The notes beneath the pieces are model-generated. The model did not search any database and was not told the origin of the DNA. It saw only the letters and a list, made by a program, of their open reading frames with translations. A stretch of 64,000 nt of DNA, from contig JAIEQC010000049.1 in assembly GCA_019748055.1 (NCBI GenBank), positions 1-64,000 of the forward strand, read 5' to 3'. Positions 44,744 through 54,099 of this stretch are shown in pieces (the stretch's first letter is position 1; each line of letters starts with the position of its first letter). Both the position numbers and the translations under genes were made by a program. Source of the stretch: Caulobacteraceae bacterium (GTDB lineage Bacteria; Pseudomonadota; Alphaproteobacteria; Caulobacterales; Caulobacteraceae).

Positions 44744-45357
44744 CGGGTGTCGTCCGGAGAGGCGCTGCCGAGCTCCCAGGCTCCCCCCTGCGCGAGGAGG
44801 AAGACGTCGGAAATCACCAGGTGCGCGTCCATCGCGAACAGCCCGAGGAAGGCCAGGGCGGCGAGACGTCCCTTGGGGAGGAAGGCGGCCAGCAGCGCCA
44901 GGCTTGCGAACATCACCATCAGCCGCAGAAAGCCCCAGAGGGCCTCCGGCGCCTGGGCCGAGATGAGCATGGCCGCGACGCTGAAGTTCAGCATCTTGGC
45001 GGCGAGGACCAGGCTGAAGATCAGGCGGTGATGGCGCCAGTAGTGGGCGTCGAGGTCCAGACCGTCCTCGATCTCGCGAGGAAAGACCAGGGTGGCGGCG
45101 AGGTAGAGCAGGCCGCTCGTCGTCAGCCCCAGCATCAGCAGGGCGATGCTGTAGGGAGCGTTCTGATTCAGGATCAGCGACTGGTTCCAGAAGGTCGCGA
45201 CGTCGATGACCATGAAGATGGCCAGGAGGGGCGTCAGCCAGCCGACCCGGATGCGGTGCCCCTCGTGCACCAGCCGGCCCACGCCTGCGACCAGCTCCAC
45301 CACCGCCAGTCCCGCGACGAGGCCGATGAAGGTGAAGGAGAACTCAAACGTGCTCAT
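44740..45357 (-). CDS. Array membrane protein D (205 aa)
   Basis: A 205-residue paralog: 'MSTFEFSFTFIGLVAGLAVV', 'VGWLTPLLAIFMVIDVATFW', 'LLYLAATLVFPRE', 'DLDAHYWRHHRLIFS'. Same plan as A and B with a longer C-terminal hydrophilic tail ('GGAWELGSASPDDTR'). It overlaps E's stop by four bases (ATGA). Unknown function. Confidence 0.85.
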   Translation of the reverse strand: MSTFEFSFTFIGLVAGLAVVELVAGVGRLVHEGHRIRVGWLTPLLAIFMVIDVATFWNQSLILNQNAPYSIALLMLGLTTSGLLYLAATLVFPREIEDGLDLDAHYWRHHRLIFSLVLAAKMLNFSVAAMLISAQAPEALWGFLRLMVMFASLALLAAFLPKGRLAALAFLGLFAMDAHLVISDVFLLAQGGAWELGSASPDDTR

Positions 45358-45893
45358 CGGAACAGGCCCGCAAGCTGAACGAGGGGGATGAGTGCAAGAC
45401 CGACCCGGTTCGCGCGCCGGTTCGCGGTGAAGAGCAGGGCCAGCGGGATCAGGATGCGGATGGCGAAGTAAGCGCCCTCAAATCCGCCCGGGTATCCCCT
45501 ACCGTCGACCAGCGCCCACACACGACCCACGATGACCGGCGCGGCGACCCCGATCAGCATGAACCGCCGATGGTCGAAGAAGTGCTCCTCCAGCGAGACG
45601 CCCTGTCCTTCGCGAGGGAACATCAGCCGAGCGATGAATACATAGGGCAGCGCTGTCAGGGCGGTGACCAGCATGAACTCGGCGCCGACCGCCAGAATCT
45701 CCCGATAGGCCCAGAAGGTGATCCATGTGTTCATGATCCCCAGCAGGACACACAGGGCCAGGACCGGCGTGCAGAAGCCGACCTCTATCCTTCGCCGGTC
45801 GCGCCACATGTCCGCAAAGCCCGACACGACCTCTGCCGCCGCGAGGCCCAGGATCAGACTGTAGAAGGCGAAGACGTATTCGAACGCGCTCAA
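45354..45893 (-). CDS. Array membrane protein E (179 aa), first gene of the array
   Basis: A 179-residue paralog: 'MSAFEYVFAFYSLILGLAAA', 'VGFCTPVLALCVLLGI', 'ALPYVFIARLMFPREG', 'SLEEHFFDHRRFMLIG' and 'RANRVGLALIPLV'. The start is TTG at 45893, behind a G-rich segment 'ggggggcc'; no ATG is near. It begins 32 bases after the ubiD stop, so the array is probably read from the ubiD promoter as well as any of its own. A six-pair hairpin (45904-45922) lies in the gap. Confidence 0.83.
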   Translation of the reverse strand: MSAFEYVFAFYSLILGLAAAEVVSGFADMWRDRRRIEVGFCTPVLALCVLLGIMNTWITFWAYREILAVGAEFMLVTALTALPYVFIARLMFPREGQGVSLEEHFFDHRRFMLIGVAAPVIVGRVWALVDGRGYPGGFEGAYFAIRILIPLALLFTANRRANRVGLALIPLVQLAGLFR

Positions 45894-45925
45894 CCGGCCC
45901 CCCGACCGTGATTCATACGGTCAAG

Positions 45926-47455
45926 CTATTTCCAGATCGGCGTTCCGTCACCCGGCAATCCCAGCCGGTCCCACATCTCCGAGACCCGGTCGACCACGGC
46001 CTCGTCCATGCGGATCACCTCGCCCCATTCGCGCTTGGTCTCGGGCTCCAGCTTGTCGGTGGCGTCCAAGCCGATCTTGGAGCCCAGCCCGCTCTCGGGG
46101 CTGGCAAAGTCCAGATAATCGATCGGGGTGTTCTCGATCACCGTGATGTCCCGCGCCGGATCCATCTTGGTGGAGATCGCCCACATCACGTCCTTCCAGT
46201 CGCGGGCGTTCACGTCGTGATCCACGACGATGACCCACTTGGTGTACATGAACTGGCGCAGAAAGCTCCAGACGCCCAGCATCACCCGCTTGGCGTGGCC
46301 GGGATAGGCCTTCTTCATCGACACCACGGCGATGCGATAGCTGCACCCCTCGGGCGGCAGCCAGAAGTCGACGATCTCGGGGAACTGCTGCTGCAGCAGG
46401 GGGATGAACACCTCGTTCAGCGCCTCGCCCAGCACGCTGGGCTCGTCCGGCGGCCGGCCGGTGAAGGTGGTCAGATAGATCGGGTCGCGACGCATGGTGA
46501 TCACCGTCACCTGAAACACCGGGAAGGTCTCGACCGAGTTGTAGTAGCCGGTGTGGTCGCCGTAGGGGCCCTCCGGCGCGTGCTCGTCCAGCAGGACGTG
46601 GCCCTCCAGCACGATCTCGGCCTGCGCCGGCACCATCAGCGGCACGGTCTTGCAGGGCACAAGCTCGGTCTTGGCCCCGCGCAGCAGGCCGGCGAACTGG
46701 TATTCCGACAGGGTGTCGGGCACCGGCGTCACCGCCGCCAGGATCGTGCCCGGATCGGGGCCCAGAACCACGGCGCAGGGCAGCGGCTCGCGCTTTCCGG
46801 CCTTCTTGTGCCGCGCGTAATGCTGGGCCCCGCCGCGATGGGCCAGCCAGCGCATGATGGCCTTGTCCTTGCCCAGCACCTGCATGCGGTAGATGCCCAG
46901 GTTGAAGTCGTCCTCGCGGTCGTCGGACGGTCCCTTCGTGACCACCAGGCCCCAGGTAATGAGGGGGGCGGGTTCGCCGGGCCAACAGCCCTGGATCGGC
47001 AACGATGTCAGGTCGATCTGGTCGCCCTTCAGCACCACCTGCTGGACCGGCGCGGTCTTCACGACCTTGGGCCGCATGGCCATGACGGTCTGCATCAGCG
47101 GCAGCATCTCCATGGCGTCGCCCAGGCCCCGCGGCGGCGTCGGATTGCGCAGGAAGGCCAGCAGTTCGCCGACTTCGCGCAGTTCCGCCGCCGTCGTCCG
47201 CGCCTTCTTCTCCAGCGTGACGCCCATGGCCACGCGCTTCACCGTGCCGAACAGATTGGCCAGGCAGGGGATGGGGCTGATCGAGCCGTCTGGCATGACC
47301 GGCTTTTCGAAGATCACCGCCGGGCCGCCGTTGCGCAGCAGCCGCGTCTGGATCTCCGTCATCTCCAGATGGGTCGACACCGGCTCGCTGACGCGCACCA
47401 ACTCGCCCTCGGCTTCCAGCATGTCGATGAAGTCGCGCAGGGACGAATAGGCCAT
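45926..47455 (-). CDS. ubiD: UbiD family decarboxylase (3-octaprenyl-4-hydroxybenzoate carboxy-lyase)
   Basis: A 509-residue prFMN-dependent decarboxylase. Characteristic segments are '[18 protein letters not shown]' at the start, '[18 protein letters not shown]' around residue 330, and '[16 protein letters not shown]' around 420, which includes the E/D residues of the active site. It removes the carboxyl group in ubiquinone synthesis. The ATG at 47455 is used; the track adds twelve residues. The prenyltransferase partner ubiX is not in the window. Five unknown membrane genes follow on the same strand. Confidence 0.92.
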   Translation of the reverse strand: MAYSSLRDFIDMLEAEGELVRVSEPVSTHLEMTEIQTRLLRNGGPAVIFEKPVMPDGSISPIPCLANLFGTVKRVAMGVTLEKKARTTAAELREVGELLAFLRNPTPPRGLGDAMEMLPLMQTVMAMRPKVVKTAPVQQVVLKGDQIDLTSLPIQGCWPGEPAPLITWGLVVTKGPSDDREDDFNLGIYRMQVLGKDKAIMRWLAHRGGAQHYARHKKAGKREPLPCAVVLGPDPGTILAAVTPVPDTLSEYQFAGLLRGAKTELVPCKTVPLMVPAQAEIVLEGHVLLDEHAPEGPYGDHTGYYNSVETFPVFQVTVITMRRDPIYLTTFTGRPPDEPSVLGEALNEVFIPLLQQQFPEIVDFWLPPEGCSYRIAVVSMKKAYPGHAKRVMLGVWSFLRQFMYTKWVIVVDHDVNARDWKDVMWAISTKMDPARDITVIENTPIDYLDFASPESGLGSKIGLDATDKLEPETKREWGEVIRMDEAVVDRVSEMWDRLGLPGDGTPIWK

Positions 47456-47465
47456 GCGGCTTGGC

Positions 47466-48119
47466 TTAGGCGGGGGCGCGCGTCCTGTCACGCCCGGCCA
47501 GGCTGCGGTCGATCGCCACTACGGCCAGGCCAACCATGGCGAAGAAGACCAGCAGGCCTGAGAAGTTCACCGCCGCCCCGGCGATCCCCAAGGCGTCCAC
47601 GTCCACGAACCAGTACGGCCACCAGCCGCTGGCCGATCCGTGCAGCAGCGTCCAGCCGCCGTAGGCCAGCGGGAAGATCAGCCACCTCAGCGGCTCCCGC
47701 CAGCCCAGCCGCGTCCGGGGCGTCAGCGCCAGCCAGTCGATCAGCATGGCCAGCGGCATCACCGTGTGCAGGCTCTGATCGACCCACCACTGCAGCCCCG
47801 TCGGCTTCCACGTGGCGGCCAGCAGCAGGTGATAGACCGCCCCCACCACCACCGCGAACATCGTGACCGCCGCCCGCGCCGAGTTCGACGCCGCGAAGCG
47901 CCCGACCGCAGTCCCACCCGCCAGCGGCGCCGTCATCGCCAGCGCCACCAGCAGGTTGGTCAGGATGGTGAAGTAGCTGAAGAAGTTCAGCGTCCGCCCG
48001 GCGATCTCGGCCGGCGGCACGCCGTCGATCATCAGGGCGTACTGCGCCCCCAGCGTCGCCCAGCCCAGGCCGGCGAACGCCCCGCGCCAGATCGCGCCGG
48101 CTTTCAGCCGACCAGCCAT
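47466..48119 (-). CDS. Pr6Pr-like six-helix membrane protein
   Basis: A 217-residue integral membrane protein with six or seven helices. '[15 protein letters not shown]' and '[20 protein letters not shown]' are typical of the Pr6Pr/FAR-17a/AIG1-like family. The two conserved histidine/threonine positions of that superfamily are present as 'H' in '[10 protein letters not shown]' and '[10 protein letters not shown]'. Bacterial function is unknown. Its ATG at 48119 overlaps the small membrane gene upstream by 16 bases. Confidence 0.8.
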   Translation of the reverse strand: MAGRLKAGAIWRGAFAGLGWATLGAQYALMIDGVPPAEIAGRTLNFFSYFTILTNLLVALAMTAPLAGGTAVGRFAASNSARAAVTMFAVVVGAVYHLLLAATWKPTGLQWWVDQSLHTVMPLAMLIDWLALTPRTRLGWREPLRWLIFPLAYGGWTLLHGSASGWWPYWFVDVDALGIAGAAVNFSGLLVFFAMVGLAVVAIDRSLAGRDRTRAPA

Positions 48120-48253
48120 GCCACGCAGACCGCCACGCCCGCCAAGACGCCGGCCCACGCGCCGACCTTCAGCGCCCGGCGGTCGCGACCGCCGTCGCGC
48201 AGCCCCGCCCTCAGGCCTCTCAGAAAGACGTCGATCGCCGGTTTCGAGGTCAT
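48104..48253 (-). CDS. 49-residue single-pass membrane protein
   Basis: 'MTSKPAIDVFLRGLRAGLR' followed by one C-terminal helix ('[19 protein letters not shown]'). Its ATG overlaps the aldo/keto reductase TGA (ATGA) and its stop overlaps the Pr6Pr start. The track's longer ORF begins in the reductase's opposite frame. Coupling supports translation, but the coding evidence is otherwise weak. Confidence 0.5.
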   Translation of the reverse strand: MTSKPAIDVFLRGLRAGLRDGGRDRRALKVGAWAGVLAGVAVCVAWLVG

Positions 48254-49101
48254 GCCCATTCGTCGTCCCAACGGAAGTCCTTGTCCAGCCAGTCGCCCAG
48301 CCGCCCGTCGGGCCGCGCCAGGGCGTGGATGCGGTCCATCTCCTCCGGCGTCAGTTCGAAGTCGAAGACGTCGAAGCTCTCGGCCGCCCGGCTTTCCTTG
48401 GTCGTGCGCGGGATGGCGATCACCCCCTGCTGGATCAGCCAGCGCAGCGTCACCTGCGCCGCCGTCTTGCCGTGGGCCCGGCCGATCTCGACCAGGGTGG
48501 CGTCGTCCGCCACCTGACCCTGCGCCAGCGGAGACCAGGCCGTGACCGACGACCCCAGCTCGCGCGCGGTCTCCAGCAGCTTGGTCAGCTTCAGATAGGG
48601 GTGGTACTCGACCTGATTGGTCACCAGCCGCGCCTCCGACAACGACTGCGCACGCCGCCACTCCGCCGACGGGAAGTTCGACAGGCCGATCGACCGCGTC
48701 AGCCCGCGCGCTTTGGCCGCGTTCAGCGCGCCCAGCGTCTCCTCCCACGCCGGCGACGTCTTGGGCCAGTGCAGCAGCAGCAGGTCGGGCGTCGTGCCCA
48801 GGCTGGCGGCCGACTCCTCGGCCTGGCGCAGGAGGGCGTCGTGCCCGAAATGCGCCACCCAGATCTTGGTCGTCAGCCAGACGTCCTCGCGCCGGACCAG
48901 ACCCTCGTCGATCGCGTCCCGGATGCCGGCCCCCACCGCCGCCTCGTTCTTGTAGATCCAGGCCGTGTCGATGTGGCGATAGCCGATCCGCAGCGCCTCG
49001 CGCACCATCCGCCGGGCGTCGTCGGGCTCCAGCTGCCAGGTGCCGAACCCCAGCAGGGGGATGGCATGGCCGTCGACATGGGCGGCGGGCTGGTCTGTCA
49101 T
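48250..49101 (-). CDS. Aldo/keto reductase
   Basis: A 283-residue (beta/alpha)8 NADPH reductase. The catalytic tetrad is visible as Asp in 'RHIDTAWIYKNEAAVG' (Y in the same segment), Lys in 'VWLTTKIW' and His in 'LLLLHWPK'. The end 'IPRTTKESRAAESFDVFDF' is the NADPH contact. Resembles 2,5-diketogluconate reductase-type enzymes; substrate is not readable. Start of an operon-like run with the two membrane genes. Confidence 0.93.
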   Translation of the reverse strand: MTDQPAAHVDGHAIPLLGFGTWQLEPDDARRMVREALRIGYRHIDTAWIYKNEAAVGAGIRDAIDEGLVRREDVWLTTKIWVAHFGHDALLRQAEESAASLGTTPDLLLLHWPKTSPAWEETLGALNAAKARGLTRSIGLSNFPSAEWRRAQSLSEARLVTNQVEYHPYLKLTKLLETARELGSSVTAWSPLAQGQVADDATLVEIGRAHGKTAAQVTLRWLIQQGVIAIPRTTKESRAAESFDVFDFELTPEEMDRIHALARPDGRLGDWLDKDFRWDDEWA

Positions 49102-49137
49102 GGGGCGCTCCAGAGCGGGTGAGGCGAGGGGAACGCC

Positions 49138-50013
49138 TCAGGTGGGACGCCGCTCCGCCGGTTCAACCAGCCAGTCCGCGATCTCGTCCCACAGCGGCTC
49201 CAGTCCGCGCCGGAACGCGCCCTCGTGCCCGATGCGGGCGACGCCGTAGTCCCGCGGGGTCCGGACGATCATTTCCGAAGGCGCGCGCGGATAGATCGCC
49301 AGCATGTCCGGCGCCGTGCGGGGATTGGCGATGGGGTCGTCGGTGAATATCCAGCTGCGGATCGGCGCGCTCACCTCCGCGAACCGGTGGGGCGCCAGCC
49401 GTCCCTCCAGCTCGTCGGCGAAATAGCGGGGGTTCAGGCACCACCGCCGCCAGGTCTCGAACACGCCGCGGGGCAGGTCCGCCCCCCGCCACAGCCGCCC
49501 GCTCTTCACATAGCCGCGCCGCATCAGGTCGAAAGGCCCGAAGCCGAACCAGAAGAACAGCTCCAGCGGATTGTAGCTGCGGTGGTGCTTGCCCCAATAG
49601 CCGGATCCCACCGAGACGAAGGCGTGCCGGTCGATCCGCTCGTGATTGTCCATGAAGCCCACGAAGTGTCCGCCCACGCTGTGCCCCACGTGCACGATCG
49701 GCAGGCCCGGCGCGGCCTCCGCCAGAGCGTCCAGCGCCGCCGGCATGTCCAGCCGGCCCCAATCCGGATAGTCCATCCGCATCGCCGCCAGATCGTCCGG
49801 CCGCGACCCGGCGATGCCGCGAAAGTCATAGGTCAGGGCCGACAGCCCCCGCCCCGCCATGTGCCGCGCGAACCGGTCGTAGAAGCCCAGCGGGAACCCG
49901 GTGCCCGAGCTGATCAGAACCGCGGCCTGCGGCGCCTCCGCCGGAAACAGCCGCGCCGCCAGCGGAAAGCCGTCGCGGGCCGGGATGGTCAGGTCTCGGG
50001 GCTGCGGCGGCAT
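49138..50013 (-). CDS. Alpha/beta hydrolase
   Basis: A 291-residue hydrolase. 'YDFRGIAGSRPDDL' and the nucleophile elbow 'VGHSVGGHFVG' (Ser about residue 112) are clear, with candidate Asp in 'IFTDDPIANP' and His in 'RIGHEGAFRRGL'. The family fits the YheT/serine aminopeptidase-like group of cytosolic esterases. No specific substrate. Confidence 0.85.
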   Translation of the reverse strand: MPPQPRDLTIPARDGFPLAARLFPAEAPQAAVLISSGTGFPLGFYDRFARHMAGRGLSALTYDFRGIAGSRPDDLAAMRMDYPDWGRLDMPAALDALAEAAPGLPIVHVGHSVGGHFVGFMDNHERIDRHAFVSVGSGYWGKHHRSYNPLELFFWFGFGPFDLMRRGYVKSGRLWRGADLPRGVFETWRRWCLNPRYFADELEGRLAPHRFAEVSAPIRSWIFTDDPIANPRTAPDMLAIYPRAPSEMIVRTPRDYGVARIGHEGAFRRGLEPLWDEIADWLVEPAERRPT

Positions 50014-50061
50014 AGGTCCGTCCTTTTCAGCAACGAACCCTTATGCCCGCATGACGCGGCG

Positions 50062-50403
50062 TCAGGTCAAGTCGGGATGCGCCCTGCGCAGCGCCGCCGA
50101 CGCCACCTTGCGCCACCGCGCCTTCAGCTCCGCCTCCAGCCATTCCCGATCGACCTCCGCGATCCGGATTAGGACATAGGAATAGCCGCGATAATGGTCC
50201 GTCAGGTGAAACGTGCCGGGCTCCATCTCCACCAGCATGTCGCGCCGCTCGAGCGACCCCACGTCCAGCGCCAGGCTGTCGTCCTCGGACCTCAGTCGGG
50301 TCAGGAACTTCCCGGCGATCCGCCAGCACGGCTGGCCGTATGCCGCGCTCCGCTCGGCGCCGGGCAGGGCCATGATCAGGGCGTCGATCTCCTCGGCCGT
50401 CAT
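50062..50403 (-). CDS. MmcQ/YjbR family protein
   Basis: A 113-residue small alpha/beta protein with 'IAGKFLTRLRSEDDSLALDV' and 'IRIAEVDREWLEAELKARWR', the MmcQ/YjbR (CyaY-like fold) pattern. Family members bind DNA nonspecifically or have no known role. It is followed by the exbD terminator in antiparallel position and lies between the alpha/beta hydrolase and exbD. Confidence 0.83.
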   Translation of the reverse strand: MTAEEIDALIMALPGAERSAAYGQPCWRIAGKFLTRLRSEDDSLALDVGSLERRDMLVEMEPGTFHLTDHYRGYSYVLIRIAEVDREWLEAELKARWRKVASAALRRAHPDLT

Positions 50404-50420
50404 CCCGGTCTCCGGATGCG

Positions 50421-50453
50421 AAAAGGGCCGCTGCCCGTGCGGGAAGCGGCCCC
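50421..50453 (-). terminator. Rho-independent terminator of exbD
   Basis: Read on the minus strand, 'gggccgct' pairs with 'agcggccc' and is followed by TTTT. It lies 26 bases past the exbD stop. Confidence 0.8.
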
Positions 50454-50478
50454 TGATCGGTCGGACGTGCGCCCGATC

Positions 50479-50922
<444 letters not shown>

Positions 50923-51044
50923 GTCGTGCCCCGGTGGGGCGTGCTGAAACTTCCGGACGGCTTTGGCCGACCCGGCGGCGCTTGTAAAGCGGTCTCGGGT
51001 CGCGAACGGTTCCGTGCCGCCGACTTACCCCCGCTAGGGGAAAA

Positions 51045-51662
51045 TCAGCCGCGCGCCAGGCGCAGGAACCGGTCCTTCAGGGCCGGGTCGTCCTTGAAGA
51101 CGCCAGTGAACCGCGTGGTGATGGTCGAAACGTGGCGGTGGTGCACGCCGCGCGTGGTCATGCACTGGTGCTCGGCGTCGATCAGGATGGCCGTGCCCCG
51201 GGGCGCCAGATGCGTCTCGATCGCCTCGGCGATCTGATTCGTCAGCACTTCCTGCGTCTGCAGCCGCTTGGAGAAGATCTCCACCACCCGCGCCAGCTTG
51301 GAGATGCCGACCACCTTTTCGTCCGGCATGTAGGCGACGTAGGCCTTGCCCAGGAACGGCGCCATGTGGTGCTCGCAGTGGCTCTCCACCTCGATCTCGC
51401 GCAGCAGGACCATGTCGTCATAGCCCTGCACGTCCTCGAACGTGCGGCTCAGCTCCTTGCCCGGATCGGCGTCATAGCCCTCGAACCATTCGGCATAGGC
51501 GTCGACCACGCGCTTGGGCGTGTCCTTCAGCCCCTCGCGGTCGGGATCGTCCCCGGCCCAGGCCAGCAGCGTCCGGACGGCCTTCAGGGCCTCCTCGCGG
51601 CTGGGGCGGGCGGGCGAGTCGTTGACGCTCACCAGAGCGGGGACGACGGGGCTTGAGCTCAT
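51045..51662 (-). CDS. folE: GTP cyclohydrolase I
   Basis: A 205-residue enzyme converting GTP to 7,8-dihydroneopterin triphosphate. The zinc and substrate motifs '[17 protein letters not shown]' (C and H) and '[10 protein letters not shown]' are intact. The ATG at 51662 gives 'MSSSPVV'; the track adds an upstream part that overlaps the cysS leader. First step of folate and related pterins. Confidence 0.95.
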   Translation of the reverse strand: MSSSPVVPALVSVNDSPARPSREEALKAVRTLLAWAGDDPDREGLKDTPKRVVDAYAEWFEGYDADPGKELSRTFEDVQGYDDMVLLREIEVESHCEHHMAPFLGKAYVAYMPDEKVVGISKLARVVEIFSKRLQTQEVLTNQIAEAIETHLAPRGTAILIDAEHQCMTTRGVHHRHVSTITTRFTGVFKDDPALKDRFLRLARG

Positions 51663-51824
51663 GGATCTTTTCAGCGGCTTAGTGGCGCCGGGACGAAGGT
51701 CCCGGAAATGACGCGTGCCGCGCTCCCTCAAAAGGCGCCGTGCGCCCTATCGGCGATCGACGATGGACCGCTATATGGGCGACCCCCTCCGTCCCGCAAG
51801 AAAACCCACGATCGTCGCAACAAT

Positions 51825-53231
51825 ATGTCGCTGGTCCTCTACGACACCCTGCATCGCGAAAAGCGCGTCTTCGAACCGCGCGACCCGAACCGGGTGACAC
51901 TCTACGTCTGCGGCCCGACGGTCTATGACCACGCCCACATCGGCAACGCCCGCCCGCCGGTGGTGTTCGACGTCCTGGTGCGCCTGCTGCGCCGGACCTA
52001 CGGCGCCGACAAGGTGATCTACGCCCGCAACGTCACCGACGTGGACGACAAGATCAATCAGCGCGCCGCCGCCCTGGGCGTGCCGATCGGCGAGATCACG
52101 GCCAAGTACGCGGCCCACTATCTGGCCGACATGGCGCGCCTGAACGTCGCCCCGCCGGACCTCGCCCCCCACGTCACCGACCACATGGACGCGATCGTCC
52201 GCCAGATCGCCGCCATCGTCGACGCCGGCTGCGCCTATGCCGCCGAGGGCCACGTCCTGTTCGACGTCTCCAGCTATCCGAACTACGGCCGCCTGTCGGG
52301 CCGCAACCTCGACGACATGATCGCCGGCGCCCGCGTCGAGGTCGCGCCCTACAAGAAGAACGCCCACGATTTCGTCCTGTGGAAGCCCTCGAAGGAGGGG
52401 GAGCCGTCGTGGCCCAGTCCGTGGGGCGACGGCCGCCCCGGCTGGCACATCGAATGCTCCGCCATGATCGAGGAGAACCTCGGCCTGCCCATCGACATCC
52501 ACGGCGGCGGCATCGATCTGGTCTTCCCCCACCATGAGAACGAGATCGCCCAGGGCGTCTGCGCGCATGGCCACGCCCGCGGGCCCGAAGCGCACGGCGA
52601 GTATGCGAAATACTGGATGCACAACGGCTTCCTGACCGTGGACGCCGAGAAGATGTCCAAGTCGATCGGCAACGTCCTGCTGCTGCACGACCTGGTGCAG
52701 TCGATGCCGGGCGAGGTCGTGCGCTGGGCGTTGATCAGCGCCCACTACCGCCAGCCGCTCGACTGGAACCAGTCGCTGCTGGAACAATCGAAGAAGAACC
52801 TCGACCGCCTCTACGGCGCCCTGCATCGCGCAGCCGGGATCGAGGCGACCGAGGACGAGCCGCCCGTCGACTTCCTGAAGGCGATTCAGGATGACCTGAA
52901 CACCCCGGGGGCCATGGCGACCCTGTTCGCCCTGTCCAGCGAGATCGAACGCGGCATGACCTCCGGCGACCATGCCGCCGTCGCCGTCGCCAAGGGCCGG
53001 CTGGTCGCTGCCGCCGCTCTGCTGGGCGTGCTCCAGTCCGACCCCGCCGCCTGGCTTGAAGGCGACGTCGACGACGCCCTGCGCACCGAGGTCGAAGAGC
53101 TGCTTCAGGAACGCGCCGCCGCCCGCGCGGCGAAGGACTGGCCCGCCGCCGACCGCATCCGCGACCGCCTGAACGCCCTGAACGTCGTCGTCATGGACGG
53201 CCCCGACGGCGCGACCTGGCGCATGAAGTGA
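51825..53231 (+). CDS. cysS: Cysteinyl-tRNA synthetase
   Basis: A 468-residue class I synthetase. The HIGH motif is 'YDHAHIGNARP' (about residue 35), and the KMSKS motif is 'EKMSKSIGNVLLLHD' (about 270). Zn ligands Cys/His are in the usual places ('LYVCGPT', 'WHIECSA', 'HENEIAQ'). The chosen ATG at 51825 gives the family length; the track's 51708 extension is unlikely. There is no obvious ribosome binding site upstream. Divergent from folE. Confidence 0.95.
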   Translation: MSLVLYDTLHREKRVFEPRDPNRVTLYVCGPTVYDHAHIGNARPPVVFDVLVRLLRRTYGADKVIYARNVTDVDDKINQRAAALGVPIGEITAKYAAHYLADMARLNVAPPDLAPHVTDHMDAIVRQIAAIVDAGCAYAAEGHVLFDVSSYPNYGRLSGRNLDDMIAGARVEVAPYKKNAHDFVLWKPSKEGEPSWPSPWGDGRPGWHIECSAMIEENLGLPIDIHGGGIDLVFPHHENEIAQGVCAHGHARGPEAHGEYAKYWMHNGFLTVDAEKMSKSIGNVLLLHDLVQSMPGEVVRWALISAHYRQPLDWNQSLLEQSKKNLDRLYGALHRAAGIEATEDEPPVDFLKAIQDDLNTPGAMATLFALSSEIERGMTSGDHAAVAVAKGRLVAAAALLGVLQSDPAAWLEGDVDDALRTEVEELLQERAAARAAKDWPAADRIRDRLNALNVVVMDGPDGATWRMK

Positions 53232-53240
53232 CGCGCCGTA

Positions 53241-53401
53241 TCCTTCTCCTCTTTTGGGAGAAGGTGGCCCCGCGGAGCGGGGTCGGATGAGGGGTCAAGG
53301 CACGACGCCGAAGGCGTTGGGCCGAGGAGAGCGACGTCCTCGGTCGCATGCGACCTCGACCACCCCTCATCCGTCAGGCTTCGCCTGCCACCTTTTCCGA
53401 C
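53241..53401. repeat. REP-like inverted repeat pair
   Basis: Two inverted copies of 'aaggtggc' ... 'ggatgaggggt' lie about 160 bases apart. The left copy holds 'ccccgcggagcgggg' and the right copy holds the different hairpin 'caggcttcgcctg' in the same place. The outermost part also forms a 'ccttctcc'/'ggagaagg' stem ten bases after the cysS stop. This layout matches a repeat class common in alphaproteobacterial genomes; no gene lies inside it. Confidence 0.75.
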
Positions 53402-53673
53402 AAGCGGAGCAAGAAGATGCGGCGGCCATCCGCGCGCAGTTGTGACGATCCCGTCCGTCTTTCCGGGCCTTTTCAACGCGTTGGATTTTTCTCGCCCCGA
53501 GTTTCCGACGTCGGTTTCGGGGTGATGCAGCATCTGGGAGTTCCGTCGCGGGGGAGGGCGCAAGGCCTTGCGAGCTTGTCGCGGCGGGAGCGGTTCGAGC
53601 GGGGGCCGACCGGGACGTGTCATCGTCACGGGAGGCCGGTGCTTCGGCCCGATCGTTCGACCCCGGTCCTCCT
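53402..53673. other. Non-coding spacer without recognised genes
   Basis: ORFs listed here are short, out of frame with any start signal and Arg-rich, as in non-coding GC-rich DNA. I see no tRNA, terminator or promoter I can support. It separates the inverted repeat pair from the fourth copy of the 40-nt element. Confidence 0.4.
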
Positions 53674-53713
53674 GCCCTCAAGCAGCGAGCGCCCGCGGCG
53701 CGAGCGTTAGGGC
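53674..53713 (+). repeat. 40-nt covarying hairpin element, copy 4 (orphan)
   Basis: Outer ends 'gccctca' and 'tagggc', central stem 'gcgcc' / 'ggcgc', loop 'cgc', flanks identical to the other copies. It has the same switched outer pair as copy 2 and a related tail ('aaagaagcatc'), which runs directly into 'atggcgcg'. No convincing gene follows it. Confidence 0.8.
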
Positions 53714-54099
53714 CACAAAGAAGCATCATGGCGCGTCACGGGAAGGCGCGCGTCCGGGTCCGGGGTTCGCAAGTCTCCCGCCCGCCCGCCAGGTGCGCGT
53801 CCGTTAGTCGCGAAGCAGCGGCCCTATGCGGTGGTTCCGGCCACCTCGGACAGCTCCTGATCAGACGAGCCGCGCGGAGCGCTCTGCCTTCGTCGAAACG
53901 GTAACAACACACACAGCATCCGGGCGAAGTCCCGGCGCTCCGCCCGCCCTCCCCAACTCCGCGTGAAAACGACGGAGGGCCTTAGCAATTGCGGGTTGAG
54001 TCAGACGCCGCCGATCGACATGACGAAAACGTAACCTGCGTCCTCGCGCACCCCCGCTAAGGTCCGCGCCGACGAACGATCCGCATTCGGAGCCCCTGC
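53714..54099. other. Spacer before the M28 peptidase; no gene supported
   Basis: An ATG at 53728 opens a 58-codon Arg/Ser-rich frame, but codon use and composition look random. Part of the space must hold the promoter of the M28 gene; I cannot identify its elements. Confidence 0.4.

Noticed and set aside
45904-45922. Terminator between ubiD and the membrane array
   Set aside because: The six-pair hairpin is followed by a G-run and no U-run on the minus strand.
53728-53904. Small gene after the orphan 40-nt element
   Set aside because: Composition looks random and no ribosome binding site or family could be seen.
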